DNA of 35,157 bases from Mycobacterium sp. 1465703.0 (lineage in GTDB: Bacteria; Actinomycetota; Actinomycetes; Mycobacteriales; Mycobacteriaceae), in the NCBI RefSeq assembly GCF_001672975.1, contig NZ_LZKU01000034.1, positions 1 through 35,157 on the forward strand, given 5' to 3'. Below the pieces are notes generated by a model, which was not told where the DNA came from, did not search any database, and was given only the letters and a program-made list of their open reading frames with translations. Below, piece after piece: positions 17,980 to 25,213 of this stretch. Each line of letters opens with the position of its first letter. The first letter of the stretch is position 1. Position numbers and translations under genes: made by a program.

Positions 17980-18003
17980 TTACACACTGGCCGTAATGTG
18001 TAA
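17980..18003. promoter_or_regulatory. Inverted repeat, likely operator for the crotonase gene
   Basis: TTACACA (17980-17986) and TGTGTAA (17997-18003) are perfect inverted 7-mers separated by ten bases. A TANNNT-type -10 (TAATGT, 17994-17999) overlaps the right arm, so a bound dimeric repressor would cover the promoter. The site lies 36 bases before the crotonase start. AT-rich arms and the absence of a T-run argue against a terminator. The cognate regulator is not encoded in this window. Confidence 0.6.
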
Positions 18004-18038
18004 ACGAGTCGGTGCTGACAACGATCGAGGTGGGCGGA

Positions 18039-18974
18039 ATGACACTCTCCGAGCAAACCGGCGCGCAGGCGGTCAACGCCGGCGCCGCGGAGCTGGTGAC
18101 CTATGAAACTCTGGATGATGGCCTGATCGCCCGGATTTGGCTCAACCGGCCCGATGCTCACAACGCGCAGAGTCGTGGCCTGCTGGTTCAGCTCGACGAG
18201 GCGTTCCTGCGCGCCGAAGCCGACGACACCGTGCGGGTGGTGATTCTGGCTGCGCGTGGCAAGAACTTCTCCGCCGGTCACGACCTCGGCTCGGAGTTGG
18301 CGCTCGCCGAGCGGGCGCCCGGCGACGGGCAACATCCGACGTTCCGGATCAACGGCGCCACCCGCGATCCGGTCGCGGAGAAGACCTATCTGCAAGAGTG
18401 GCATTACTTCTTCCAAAACACTTGCCGCTGGCGCGATCTGCGCAAAATCACCATCGCTCAGGTTCAGGGCAATGCGATCTCGGCCGGCCTGATGCTGATC
18501 TGGGCGTGCGATCTGATCGTCGCCGCGGACAACGCGAAGTTCAGCGACGTGGTCGGCGTCCGGATGGGCATGCCGGGTGTCGAATATTACGCTCACCCTT
18601 GGGAATTCGGCCCGCGCAAGGCCAAAGAGCTGTTGTTGACCGGTGATGCGCTGGACGCCGACGAGGCCTACCGGCTCGGCATGGTGTCCAAGGTGTTCCC
18701 CGCCGACGAATTAGCCGACAAGACACTGGAATTCGCGCGGCGCATCGCCGAGCGGCCGACGATGGCAGCCATGCTGATCAAGGATTCGGTCAACGCGGCC
18801 TCCGACGCGATGGGTTTCACCGAGGCGCTGCGGCATGCGTTCCACATTCACGAGCTGGGTCACGCGCATTGGGCGGCCCACAACGAGAACCGGTATCCCA
18901 TCGGCCTGCCGCCCGACGTCGAGGACTGGCGCAACGCCAAACCCACCAAATTGGCGCGCCGCGACACTCCGTAG
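18039..18974 (+). CDS. Crotonase-superfamily protein (enoyl-CoA hydratase-like)
   Basis: A 311-residue crotonase-fold protein. The oxyanion-hole segments are FSAGHDL (77-83) and QVQGNAISAG (141-150), so it should bind a CoA thioester. Aligning by hand to rat enoyl-CoA hydratase, the two catalytic glutamates fall on Met152 and Val172. It may therefore be an isomerase, hydrolase or other crotonase rather than a true hydratase. A segment around 87-130 is longer than in short hydratases. ATG 18039 is preferred because GAGG lies 8 bases upstream; GTG 18012 is in frame without a site. Two dehydrogenases follow, but after a separate KstR-controlled promoter. Confidence 0.85.
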   Translation: MTLSEQTGAQAVNAGAAELVTYETLDDGLIARIWLNRPDAHNAQSRGLLVQLDEAFLRAEADDTVRVVILAARGKNFSAGHDLGSELALAERAPGDGQHPTFRINGATRDPVAEKTYLQEWHYFFQNTCRWRDLRKITIAQVQGNAISAGLMLIWACDLIVAADNAKFSDVVGVRMGMPGVEYYAHPWEFGPRKAKELLLTGDALDADEAYRLGMVSKVFPADELADKTLEFARRIAERPTMAAMLIKDSVNAASDAMGFTEALRHAFHIHELGHAHWAAHNENRYPIGLPPDVEDWRNAKPTKLARRDTP

Positions 18975-19043
18975 CGCTGCGCCGGAGGGCCTAACGAGAC
19001 CGGGGGTAGCGATATTCACCCCAAGGGGACATGCTTCTATTGC

Positions 19044-19057
19044 TAGAACTTGTTCCA
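19044..19057. promoter_or_regulatory. KstR operator, perfect consensus, before the dehydrogenase pair
   Basis: TAGAACTTGTTCCA matches TNNAACNNGTTNNA at all defined positions, with a near-perfect palindrome GAAC-TT-GTTC at the centre. It lies 16 bases upstream of the GTG start at 19074. The only KstR box this good elsewhere in the window is at 2014. It predicts sterol-inducible expression of the two following genes. Confidence 0.8.
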
Positions 19058-19073
19058 GTTGAAAGGGCCTGGC

Positions 19074-19904
19074 GTGCAGCTTTCCTTCGAAGACCGGACC
19101 TATCTGATCACCGGCGGCGGCAGCGGTATCGGCAAGGGCGTGGCCGCCGGGCTGGTCGCAGCCGGGGCGTCCGTCATGATCATCGGCCGCAACGCCGATC
19201 GGCTCGCGACCGCCGTCAAGGAGATCGAGGCACTCCCCGGCGACGGCTCCATTCGTTACGAGCCCGCCGACATCACCAACGAAGAGGAGGCGGCGCGAGC
19301 CGTCGACGCCGTGACGGCCTGGCATGGCCGGCTGCACGGCGTGGTGCACTGCGCGGGCGGATCGGAGACCATCGGACCGATCACCCAGATCGACTCGGAG
19401 TTGTGGCGGCGGACCATCGACCTCAATGTCAACGGAACCATGTACGTGCTCAAGCACTCCGCGCGCGAGTTGGTGCGCGGTGGCGGTGGATCGTTCGTCG
19501 GCATCTCGTCGATCGCTGCCAGCAACACCCACCGCTGGTTCGGCGCCTACGGCGTCGGCAAATCCGCACTGGACCACTTGATGCAGTTGGCCGCCGACGA
19601 ACTCGGAGCGTCATGGGTGCGGGTCAACAGCATTCGCCCGGGCCTGATCCGCACCGAGCTGGTGGCCCCTATCCTCGATTCGCCCGAGCTGAGCGCGGAC
19701 TACCGAGCCATCACGCCGCTGCCCCGACCGGGCGAGGTCGAAGACGTCGCGAATGTGGCGATGTTTCTGCTCAGCGATGCTTCCAGCTATGTGACCGGAC
19801 AGATCATCAACGTCGACGGCGGGGTGCTGTTGCGTCGCGGCCCGGATTTCTCGGCGATGCTGGAACCGGCCTTCGGTGCCGATGCGCTGCGCGGAGTGGT
19901 CTAG
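19074..19904 (+). CDS. Short-chain dehydrogenase, probable KstR regulon member
   Basis: A 276-residue classical SDR: TGGGSGIG (13-20), an Arg39 after the second strand suggesting NADP(H), Ser145/146 (GISSIAAS), Tyr159 and Lys163 (YGVGK), and the C-terminal TGQIINVDGG. The fold resembles 2,4-dienoyl-CoA reductase-type and hydroxysteroid SDRs; the substrate cannot be read from sequence. I take GTG 19074 as the start because GAAAGGG lies just upstream. The in-frame TTG at 19050 sits inside the KstR box. The next dehydrogenase follows after 13 bases, so they form an operon. Confidence 0.88.
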   Translation: MQLSFEDRTYLITGGGSGIGKGVAAGLVAAGASVMIIGRNADRLATAVKEIEALPGDGSIRYEPADITNEEEAARAVDAVTAWHGRLHGVVHCAGGSETIGPITQIDSELWRRTIDLNVNGTMYVLKHSARELVRGGGGSFVGISSIAASNTHRWFGAYGVGKSALDHLMQLAADELGASWVRVNSIRPGLIRTELVAPILDSPELSADYRAITPLPRPGEVEDVANVAMFLLSDASSYVTGQIINVDGGVLLRRGPDFSAMLEPAFGADALRGVV

Positions 19905-19917
19905 CCGGGAGTATCAG

Positions 19918-20709
19918 ATGAAAAGGCTTGAGGGCAAACGGATCCTGGTCACCGGCGCCGCGTCGGGGATCGGTCAGGCCACCGCGTTGCGGCTACTGGG
20001 CGAGGGTGCCGGCGTGGTGGCCGCCGATGTCTCCACTGACGGTCTGAGCAACACGCAGGGCCAGGCCGACGAGGCCGGCACCGCCGACCGGCTCACCGCG
20101 ATGCCGATGGACGTCGGTAACGAGGCCTCGGTGATCGACGGCGTGGCGTCGGCAGTCGAGAAGCTGGGCGGGCTGGATTCACTGGTCAACGCGGCGGGTA
20201 TCCTGCGCGCCTGGCACACCCACGAGACCACCCTCGAGCAGTGGAATCGGATCATCGCCGTCAACCTGACCGGAACCTTCCTGGTGGTGCGGGAAGCGCT
20301 ACCGTCCCTGCTGGCGAATCCCCGCAGCGCGATCGTGAACTTCAGCTCCACGTCGGCCTCGTTCGCCCATCCCTATATGGCCGCCTACGCCGCAAGCAAG
20401 GGCGGCATCCAGGCCTTCACTCATTCGCTGGCGCTCGAATACGCCAAGGACGGTCTGCGCGCGGCGTGCGTGGCGCCGGGCAGCATCAAGTCCGGCATCA
20501 CCGATGCCACCGGCGGATACATCCCGAAGGACGCCGACTGGTCGCTGTTTCCCCGGCTGATGCCGATCCTGCCGACCACGACGGAATCCAGCGGCGCGGG
20601 GATGGCCGGACCCGAAGCGGTCGCCGGTGTGATCGCGATGCTGGTCTCAGATGACGGCGCCTGGATCACCGGCACCGAGATTCGGATGGACGGCGGCACG
20701 CACGCCTAG
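19918..20709 (+). CDS. Short-chain dehydrogenase, second of the pair
   Basis: A 263-residue classical SDR with TGAASGIG (12-19), Asp37 after the second strand (AADV) suggesting NAD(H), NAAG (91-94), a serine in NFSSTSAS (141-148), Tyr157 and Lys161 (YAASK). The C-terminus is GTEIRMDGGTHA. The start ATG 19918 has GGGAG six bases upstream; an earlier in-frame ATG at 19876 lies in the preceding gene. Co-transcription with the upstream SDR under the KstR box suggests that both act on sterol-derived hydroxyl or keto groups. That role is inferred. The stop is six bases from the tandem repeats. Confidence 0.88.
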   Translation: MKRLEGKRILVTGAASGIGQATALRLLGEGAGVVAADVSTDGLSNTQGQADEAGTADRLTAMPMDVGNEASVIDGVASAVEKLGGLDSLVNAAGILRAWHTHETTLEQWNRIIAVNLTGTFLVVREALPSLLANPRSAIVNFSSTSASFAHPYMAAYAASKGGIQAFTHSLALEYAKDGLRAACVAPGSIKSGITDATGGYIPKDADWSLFPRLMPILPTTTESSGAGMAGPEAVAGVIAMLVSDDGAWITGTEIRMDGGTHA

Positions 20710-20714
20710 AGCGT

Positions 20715-20893
20715 CGCCGCTAGGCCCGATGGCGGCGACCCGCCGCGCCCGGGCTTCGCCGCGCTTGCGATCGCCGCTAGGCCCGATGGCGGCGACCCGC
20801 CGCGCCCGGCTTCGCCGCGCTTGCGATCGCCGCTAGGCCCGATGGCGGCGACCCGCCGCGCCCGGGCTTCGCCGCGCTTGCGATCGCCGCTAG
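20715..20893. repeat. Three 57-bp tandem repeats between convergent genes
   Basis: Three near-identical copies begin at 20715, 20772 and 20828 (lengths 57, 56 and 57; the middle copy lacks one G of a GGG). A nine-base partial fourth copy at 20885-20893 contains the cpsA stop codon. Each unit starts CGCCGCTAGG and contains the inverted arms CGCCGC and GCGGCG around the loop, plus GCGCCCGGGC. Lying between the 3' ends of the SDR gene and cpsA, it can act as a bidirectional hairpin terminator. It is also a candidate variable-number repeat. Confidence 0.92.
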
Positions 20894-22455
20894 TTGACGC
20901 AGTGCACGCCGCCGCCATCGATCGGCTTTCCCTGATCGGGCGTCGGATAGGTCGTGGTCGTGCCGTTGTAGTAGTAGGTCTTCGCCTTCGTCGACGTGCT
21001 GGTGGTGCTGGTGCTCGTCGTGTCGTCCATCTGCGTCTCGTCCGGAGTGGGCATCGCGAAATTGGTATCCACGGTGACCCGGATGTGTCCGGGCTGCACG
21101 CTGGGACTGGGCTGCTTGGGTGGGTCAAGACCGAGCAGGTTGGCCAGGTTGAGCGCATCGGTCTGCGCACCAGCGCCGTAATCCACCGTGGCGGTGCTCG
21201 GGTCGCCGGTTTCGCGGTCGCGGACCTGACCCGGGGTGTAGCCCTTCTTTTTCAACGCGCGTGATACCTCGCTGGCAAGACCACTCATGCTGCCCGAGTT
21301 GACCACGTCGACGACCGTGGACGGATCGGGCTTCACAGCGGTGGTGGTGGCCGCCGCGGTAGTCGAGGTGTCCAGGCCGATCGCCGCCGCCACCTCGGAC
21401 TTGATCGATGCCGGGTCGACGATGTTGACATCCTGGCCGTCGATGTTGTCGTAGCGCACCACCGGCAGCGTCCGGAATTCGACGTTGCCGCCGGCCAGTC
21501 CACCGAGCCGTTGGATCATGTCGTCGTTCCAGCCCGCCGAGAGCACCACGTCTTTGCGCGCTACCGCCATCAGGTTCTTCAGCTTGTCGATGTTGGTGAA
21601 GGTGCCCGCGGCCTGCAACTCCTGCATGACCGACGAGATGAACGCCTGTTGCCGGTGGGTGCGGTCCAAATCGCCGTTATCCAGGCCATGCCGCTGCCTG
21701 ACGAACGACAACGCCTCGGACGCGTCCAGCCGCTGACGCCCGGCCGGGAAGTCGGCACCCGAATATTCGTCGTAGACGGGGTGATTCAGGCAGACGTCGA
21801 CCCCGCCGAGAGTCTGGGCCAGATCGAAGAAACCGGCCAGATTGACCTCGGCGAAGTAGTCGATGGGGACGCCCGTCAGGTTGCGCACCGCGCGCAGCGT
21901 CGCGGCCCGGCCGGCCTCGCGGCCCTTGGTCTCGAGTTCCTTCTGGGTGATGTCGCCCTGGTTGGCCAGCTTTTGGGCAACGTACTGTTTGGTCAGCCCG
22001 TACGCCTCTTTGATTTTGATGTGGTTGTACCCCGGGACTCCGGTGAAAGGCACCCAGTCGTCGCGGGGGATCGAGAAGGCGACGACTTTGTTGTCGGCGC
22101 TGACGTGCACCAGGATCATCGTGTTGGTGTTGTAGCCGCCGTCGTCGGAATCGCCGGCGTGCAGATGCTTCAGGATCGAGTTGGGCAGGTCGTTGCCGTC
22201 CTGATCTTTACGCGAATCCAGCCCGATCAGCAGGATGTTCATGTTGTCGCCGCTGGACCGCGGATCGTCGGGCTGCAGGGCGTTCGACACGGTGATACCG
22301 CCCAGCGCGCCATGCGCCACGTAGTATCCCGCACCGGTCAGCCCCACGGCCGCCACCGACACGAGCGCGCCCAAGCCGCGCGTCAGGGCTTTACGGAAAC
22401 GGGAAGGTTGACGGACGGCTCGATGACGGCGATGCGCGCCGCCCGAGCGGGCCAT
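20890..22455 (-). CDS. cpsA: LytR-CpsA-Psr family protein CpsA
   Basis: A 521-residue protein with a basic cytoplasmic N-terminus, one membrane segment (about 28-50), an LCP catalytic domain and a C-terminal LytR_C domain, separated by a Thr/Ala-rich linker. LCP motifs include NILLIGLDSR, TNTMILVHVSADN, FSIPRDDWV, GGVDVCLNHPVYD and LSFVRQRHGLDNGDLDRTHRQQ. LCP enzymes attach phospho-linked polymers, in mycobacteria arabinogalactan, to peptidoglycan. M. tuberculosis CpsA (Rv3484) also helps evade phagosomal killing. ATG 22455 is preferred: AGAGG lies six bases upstream, against three for GTG 22458. The C-terminus is Thr/Ser/Tyr-rich (TYYYNGTTTTYP). Confidence 0.93.
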   Translation of the reverse strand: MARSGGAHRRHRAVRQPSRFRKALTRGLGALVSVAAVGLTGAGYYVAHGALGGITVSNALQPDDPRSSGDNMNILLIGLDSRKDQDGNDLPNSILKHLHAGDSDDGGYNTNTMILVHVSADNKVVAFSIPRDDWVPFTGVPGYNHIKIKEAYGLTKQYVAQKLANQGDITQKELETKGREAGRAATLRAVRNLTGVPIDYFAEVNLAGFFDLAQTLGGVDVCLNHPVYDEYSGADFPAGRQRLDASEALSFVRQRHGLDNGDLDRTHRQQAFISSVMQELQAAGTFTNIDKLKNLMAVARKDVVLSAGWNDDMIQRLGGLAGGNVEFRTLPVVRYDNIDGQDVNIVDPASIKSEVAAAIGLDTSTTAAATTTAVKPDPSTVVDVVNSGSMSGLASEVSRALKKKGYTPGQVRDRETGDPSTATVDYGAGAQTDALNLANLLGLDPPKQPSPSVQPGHIRVTVDTNFAMPTPDETQMDDTTSTSTTSTSTKAKTYYYNGTTTTYPTPDQGKPIDGGGVHCVN

Positions 22456-22798
22456 CACAAACCTCTACCCACGCCCAGCGCATCACCCAGCACCGCAACG
22501 GTGCTTCGCGGCGATATCGCTTCAAGCATGGTGACAAGTATGCGTTAGCTTGCTAAGAAGCCCCCAATCGAGAGCACCGGTCACACCGCTGGCGGAGGCG
22601 GCATCATTGGGCCGACAACATGCGATTCCCGCTCGCCATCGTCGCTCTACCAGCGCGTTTTCCGCACTCGCGGTGATGATGGTCTCCGGAAGGTTTCGAG
22701 CCGAAAACAGCGCCGGCCAGATTGACCCGAACTTGTAACCGAGGCGATACGTCCGGCCGACGGAATGGGCTCGCACACGCCAGCAAACCGCCACCGTG
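22456..22798. other. Intergenic region upstream of cpsA, no convincing gene
   Basis: This 343-base stretch lies upstream of cpsA and downstream of the next leftward gene. Toward cpsA a weak promoter can be read on the minus strand: TTGTCA (22532-22537), then 15 bases, then TATCGC (22511-22516). A small palindrome TTAGC-TT-GCTAA (22545-22556) sits just outside it. ORFs of 60-90 codons cross the region on both strands, but none has a ribosome site or recognisable composition. I call no gene. Confidence 0.4.
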
Positions 22799-23179
22799 CT
22801 ATCGGGCTTTGCTCAGGTCCTCGCCCGACTTATAGAACAGCGCGATGTTGGCGCCGGTGACGATTTCCGCGAGGTAGACGCCGACCGGTTCGATCTCGTA
22901 ATAGGAGTGGATGTTGCCTTGGGTGTCCACCGTCGAGGCGCACGAGTAGCCCGGCGCGCCGCATTGTTGCTTGACGGGTAACGCGAGAACGGCAAGCAAC
23001 GCGACGACCGCGACACCGGCGATCACCGGGACTTTGCTCACTGCCGGCCTCGTTCGCGCCGGATTCACCACCGTTGGAGTGTAAGCGGATGATCCAGCGG
23101 TTTGACGAGTATCGACGCGGCGTTTGGGTGCCCGGGTGCGGCGGGTACGCGGCCTTGAGCCGAGCAAAGGACTGAACAT
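22799..23179 (-). CDS. Small single-pass membrane protein, unknown function
   Basis: A 126-residue protein. A basic N-terminus (SRPRTRRTRAPKRR) is followed by one transmembrane segment (about 49-67, VIAGVAVVALLAVLALPV). The extracytoplasmic domain has two cysteines (CGAPGYSC) and an aromatic-rich end (HSYYEIEPVGVYLAE). I do not recognise the family. ATG 23179 is chosen because GAGGTG lies about ten bases upstream and the frame before it mirrors a repeat on the other strand; an in-frame ATG at 23302 exists. Its start codon shares the palindrome CATG with the rightward gene at 23178. Confidence 0.6.
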   Translation of the reverse strand: MFSPLLGSRPRTRRTRAPKRRVDTRQTAGSSAYTPTVVNPARTRPAVSKVPVIAGVAVVALLAVLALPVKQQCGAPGYSCASTVDTQGNIHSYYEIEPVGVYLAEIVTGANIALFYKSGEDLSKAR

Positions 23180-23366
23180 GGTCGATACACACCTCAGACC
23201 GGTTTCGGCGGACCGGCCAGATAATTCGGAGCCGCCGGAGCGGGGCACACCAGGCGAGACGCCGGAGCGGCTCGCACCGACGGAAACTCCCGAACGGCTC
23301 ACGCCGGCAGAACCGCCGGAGCGCTTGACGCCGTCGGAACCACCCGAGCACCAAGCGCCGGCATAA
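23178..23366 (+). CDS. Small protein with five 9-residue EPPERLTPx repeats
   Basis: A 62-residue ORF starting MVDTHLRPVSADRPDNS, after which the whole protein is five 9-residue units with consensus E(T/P)PERLTPx (DNA 23229-23363, 27-bp units). AAAGGA (23166-23171) lies six bases before the ATG, a good ribosome site. The units conserve the E-x-P-E pattern in this frame, which supports coding here over the complementary frame. It is acidic, Pro-rich and probably disordered. A second small gene follows after 26 bases. Function unknown; it could still be spurious. Confidence 0.45.
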   Translation: MVDTHLRPVSADRPDNSEPPERGTPGETPERLAPTETPERLTPAEPPERLTPSEPPEHQAPA

Positions 23367-23392
23367 CGATCGATACAGCATCGGAGGCAGAC

Positions 23393-23569
23393 ATGCGCGC
23401 CGAAGAAGGCGACGAAACAGTCAAGGACTACGCGAACGAGGGACGCGAGACCCTGGGCCGCATCAAGTCATCTCAGCACGCGGGCGGACGACTCGGTGAC
23501 ATAGCCCGGCGCTTCGCCGGCCTGTGGCGAGGTCGGCGCGGCCCCGAAGACGCCGCGCCTAACGGATAA
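23393..23569 (+). CDS. Small charged protein, 58 residues, unknown function
   Basis: GGAGG (23383-23387) precedes the ATG by five bases, one of the best ribosome sites in the window. The product begins MRAEEGDETVKDYANEGRET. It has an acidic N-terminal half predicted helical, then a basic amphipathic stretch (RLGDIARRFAGLWRGRRG). I do not recognise it. It is co-directional with the repeat peptide and ends 16 bases before the convergent amidase gene. Confidence 0.6.
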   Translation: MRAEEGDETVKDYANEGRETLGRIKSSQHAGGRLGDIARRFAGLWRGRRGPEDAAPNG

Positions 23570-23585
23570 ACCCGTAACTGCCGTG

Positions 23586-25082
23586 CTAATTCGGCGCTGC
23601 GGGCGTCGCCGGATGACGTTGGGCCCACGGGCAGGCCTCTTCGAGTTGGGCGGCCAACTGCAGGAGATCGCCGTCGGCGCCCAGTTTCCCGACGAACTGC
23701 ACACCCAGCGGTAGCCCGCCATCCGTCCAGTGCAACGGCACATTGATGGCCGGACGGCCGGTCAGGTTGGCCAGCTGCGTATAGGGCACCCAGCCCAAGC
23801 TCTCCTGAATCAGGTCGTCCAGAATTCCGCTGAGCCCCATCAATTTTCCGGCGCGCACCCTGCTGACCAGTCGGGCCACCCGCTGCAGGGGAGGCGAAGT
23901 CGCGGTGGCGCCGACGGCAAGGGGAGGGGTGGCCAGGGTAGGGGTCAAAAAGAAGTCGTAGCCGGCGTGGAACGCCGCCAGGGACTGGATGTAATTGTTC
24001 CTGTTTTCCAATGCGGACATGACGGGTCGCACACCGGCGGAGCGGCCGAGTTCACTGATGGCCAACGTGTCGGCCTCAAAGTCGCTGTCGCGCGCGCCGA
24101 TTCGCTGTTTGATGTCGATGACTTGCTGATGCAGCTGGGCGAACCAGATGGTGAGGAAGTCACGACCCAAGGCGGCGTCGTCGTAGGGCGGTGCGACCTC
24201 CTCAACCTGATGGCCTAAGTCGGCAAGCAGCGCCGCGGCTTTTTCGACGGCGGCGACGGCCTCGCGGTCCGGTCTGGCGTTGATGGTCGAGCGGGCCGAG
24301 TATCCAATTCTGAGGGTGCCCGGCCGATGCTTGATTTGTTCAGCAAACGGCTTGTCGGGCAAGGCAACTCGGTAGGCAGCACTCGGGTCGGGTCCGATGA
24401 TCGCGTCGAGCAGGGCCGCACTGTCGCGTACCGTGCGAGAAACCACTCCCTGGGTGGCCATACCCAACATCAGTTCACCGGTCTGCGGACCGTAGGGCGC
24501 CAGGCCCCTGCTGGGTTTGAGGCCGACGAGCCCGTTGCAAGCGGCGGGGATGCGGATCGACCCGCCGCCGTCGTTGGCGCCGGCGGCCGGAACGATGCCG
24601 GCCGCCACGGCCGCTCCCGATCCACCCGACGAGCCACCGGGTGTTTGTCCGGTGTTCCAGGGATTGCGGGCCGGACCCCAGTAGTCGGGTTCGGTGACGC
24701 CCTTTGCGCCGAACTCCGGGGTGTTGGTCTTCCCGAAGATGACCAGGCCGGCATCCAGGAACCGCTGGGTGACCAGGGCGTGCCGGTCGGCCACATCGTT
24801 GGCCAGCGAACGGGATCCGCACGAGGTGGCATAGCCGCGGTATTCCTGGCCGAGGTCTTTGAGCAGGAACGGCACGCCGGCGAACGGCCCACCCAGGTTG
24901 GGGTCTGCGGCTTGCCGGTCGGCGACGTCGTCGAGGCGGCAGATTATGGCGTTCAGCCGTGGATTCACCGCATCCGCTCGTTGCCGCGCCAATGCGAGAA
25001 GCTCCGCCGGAGTGACCTGCTTGCGGTCGATCAGCTCGGCCAAATCGGTCGCATCCAACGACATGTATTCCTCAAGCTGCAT
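23586..25082 (-). CDS. Amidase signature family hydrolase
   Basis: A 498-residue amidase-signature enzyme that hydrolyses a C-N amide bond. The Ser-cisSer-Lys triad is complete: Lys75 (PFLLKDL), Ser151 (PGGSSGGSG) and Ser175 ([10 protein letters not shown]), the two serines being 24 residues apart as in fatty-acid amide hydrolase. Other conserved parts are [12 protein letters not shown] and [12 protein letters not shown]. There is no signal peptide, so it is cytoplasmic. Substrate is unknown; mycobacteria have several paralogues (AmiA2, AmiB2, AmiC, AmiD) and I cannot choose one. ATG 25082 is supported by AAGGAG five bases upstream. Confidence 0.92.
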   Translation of the reverse strand: MQLEEYMSLDATDLAELIDRKQVTPAELLALARQRADAVNPRLNAIICRLDDVADRQAADPNLGGPFAGVPFLLKDLGQEYRGYATSCGSRSLANDVADRHALVTQRFLDAGLVIFGKTNTPEFGAKGVTEPDYWGPARNPWNTGQTPGGSSGGSGAAVAAGIVPAAGANDGGGSIRIPAACNGLVGLKPSRGLAPYGPQTGELMLGMATQGVVSRTVRDSAALLDAIIGPDPSAAYRVALPDKPFAEQIKHRPGTLRIGYSARSTINARPDREAVAAVEKAAALLADLGHQVEEVAPPYDDAALGRDFLTIWFAQLHQQVIDIKQRIGARDSDFEADTLAISELGRSAGVRPVMSALENRNNYIQSLAAFHAGYDFFLTPTLATPPLAVGATATSPPLQRVARLVSRVRAGKLMGLSGILDDLIQESLGWVPYTQLANLTGRPAINVPLHWTDGGLPLGVQFVGKLGADGDLLQLAAQLEEACPWAQRHPATPAAPN

Positions 25083-25201
25083 GCCTTCTCCTTCGCTCCG
25101 GTGCGATCCCGTGCGCGCCGGCCAACGCCCGACATCCCTTGAATTGGCGCCCCGGCATGCCGTTGACGTTAAGCCAACGCGAGCTTCACGTGGGTGCGCC
25201 T

Positions 25202-25207
25202 TAGTAT
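25202..25207 (+). promoter_or_regulatory. Predicted -10 element for a leaderless transcript
   Basis: TAGTAT (TANNNT class) is followed by exactly six bases and then the ATG at 25214. There is no ribosome-binding sequence in between. Transcription would therefore start at or next to the A of the start codon. Confidence 0.65.
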
Positions 25208-25213
25208 CACCTG

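Noticed and set aside
16743..18596. 617-codon open frame on the minus strand
   Set aside because: It runs antisense across the ABC pair and the crotonase, all with clear motifs; the open frame is a GC-rich codon artefact.
20715..20893. CRISPR array
   Set aside because: The 57-bp units are directly adjacent with no unique spacers.
21511..22548. 345-codon + strand frame
   Set aside because: Antisense to cpsA, whose LCP motifs are unambiguous.
22522..22794. 90-codon minus strand ORF in the cpsA upstream region
   Set aside because: No ribosome site, no recognisable composition, and it would cover the likely cpsA promoter.
23180..23302. N-terminal extension of the small membrane protein to ATG 23302
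   Set aside because: The added residues merely mirror the 27-bp repeats, which keep a tidier pattern in the + frame.
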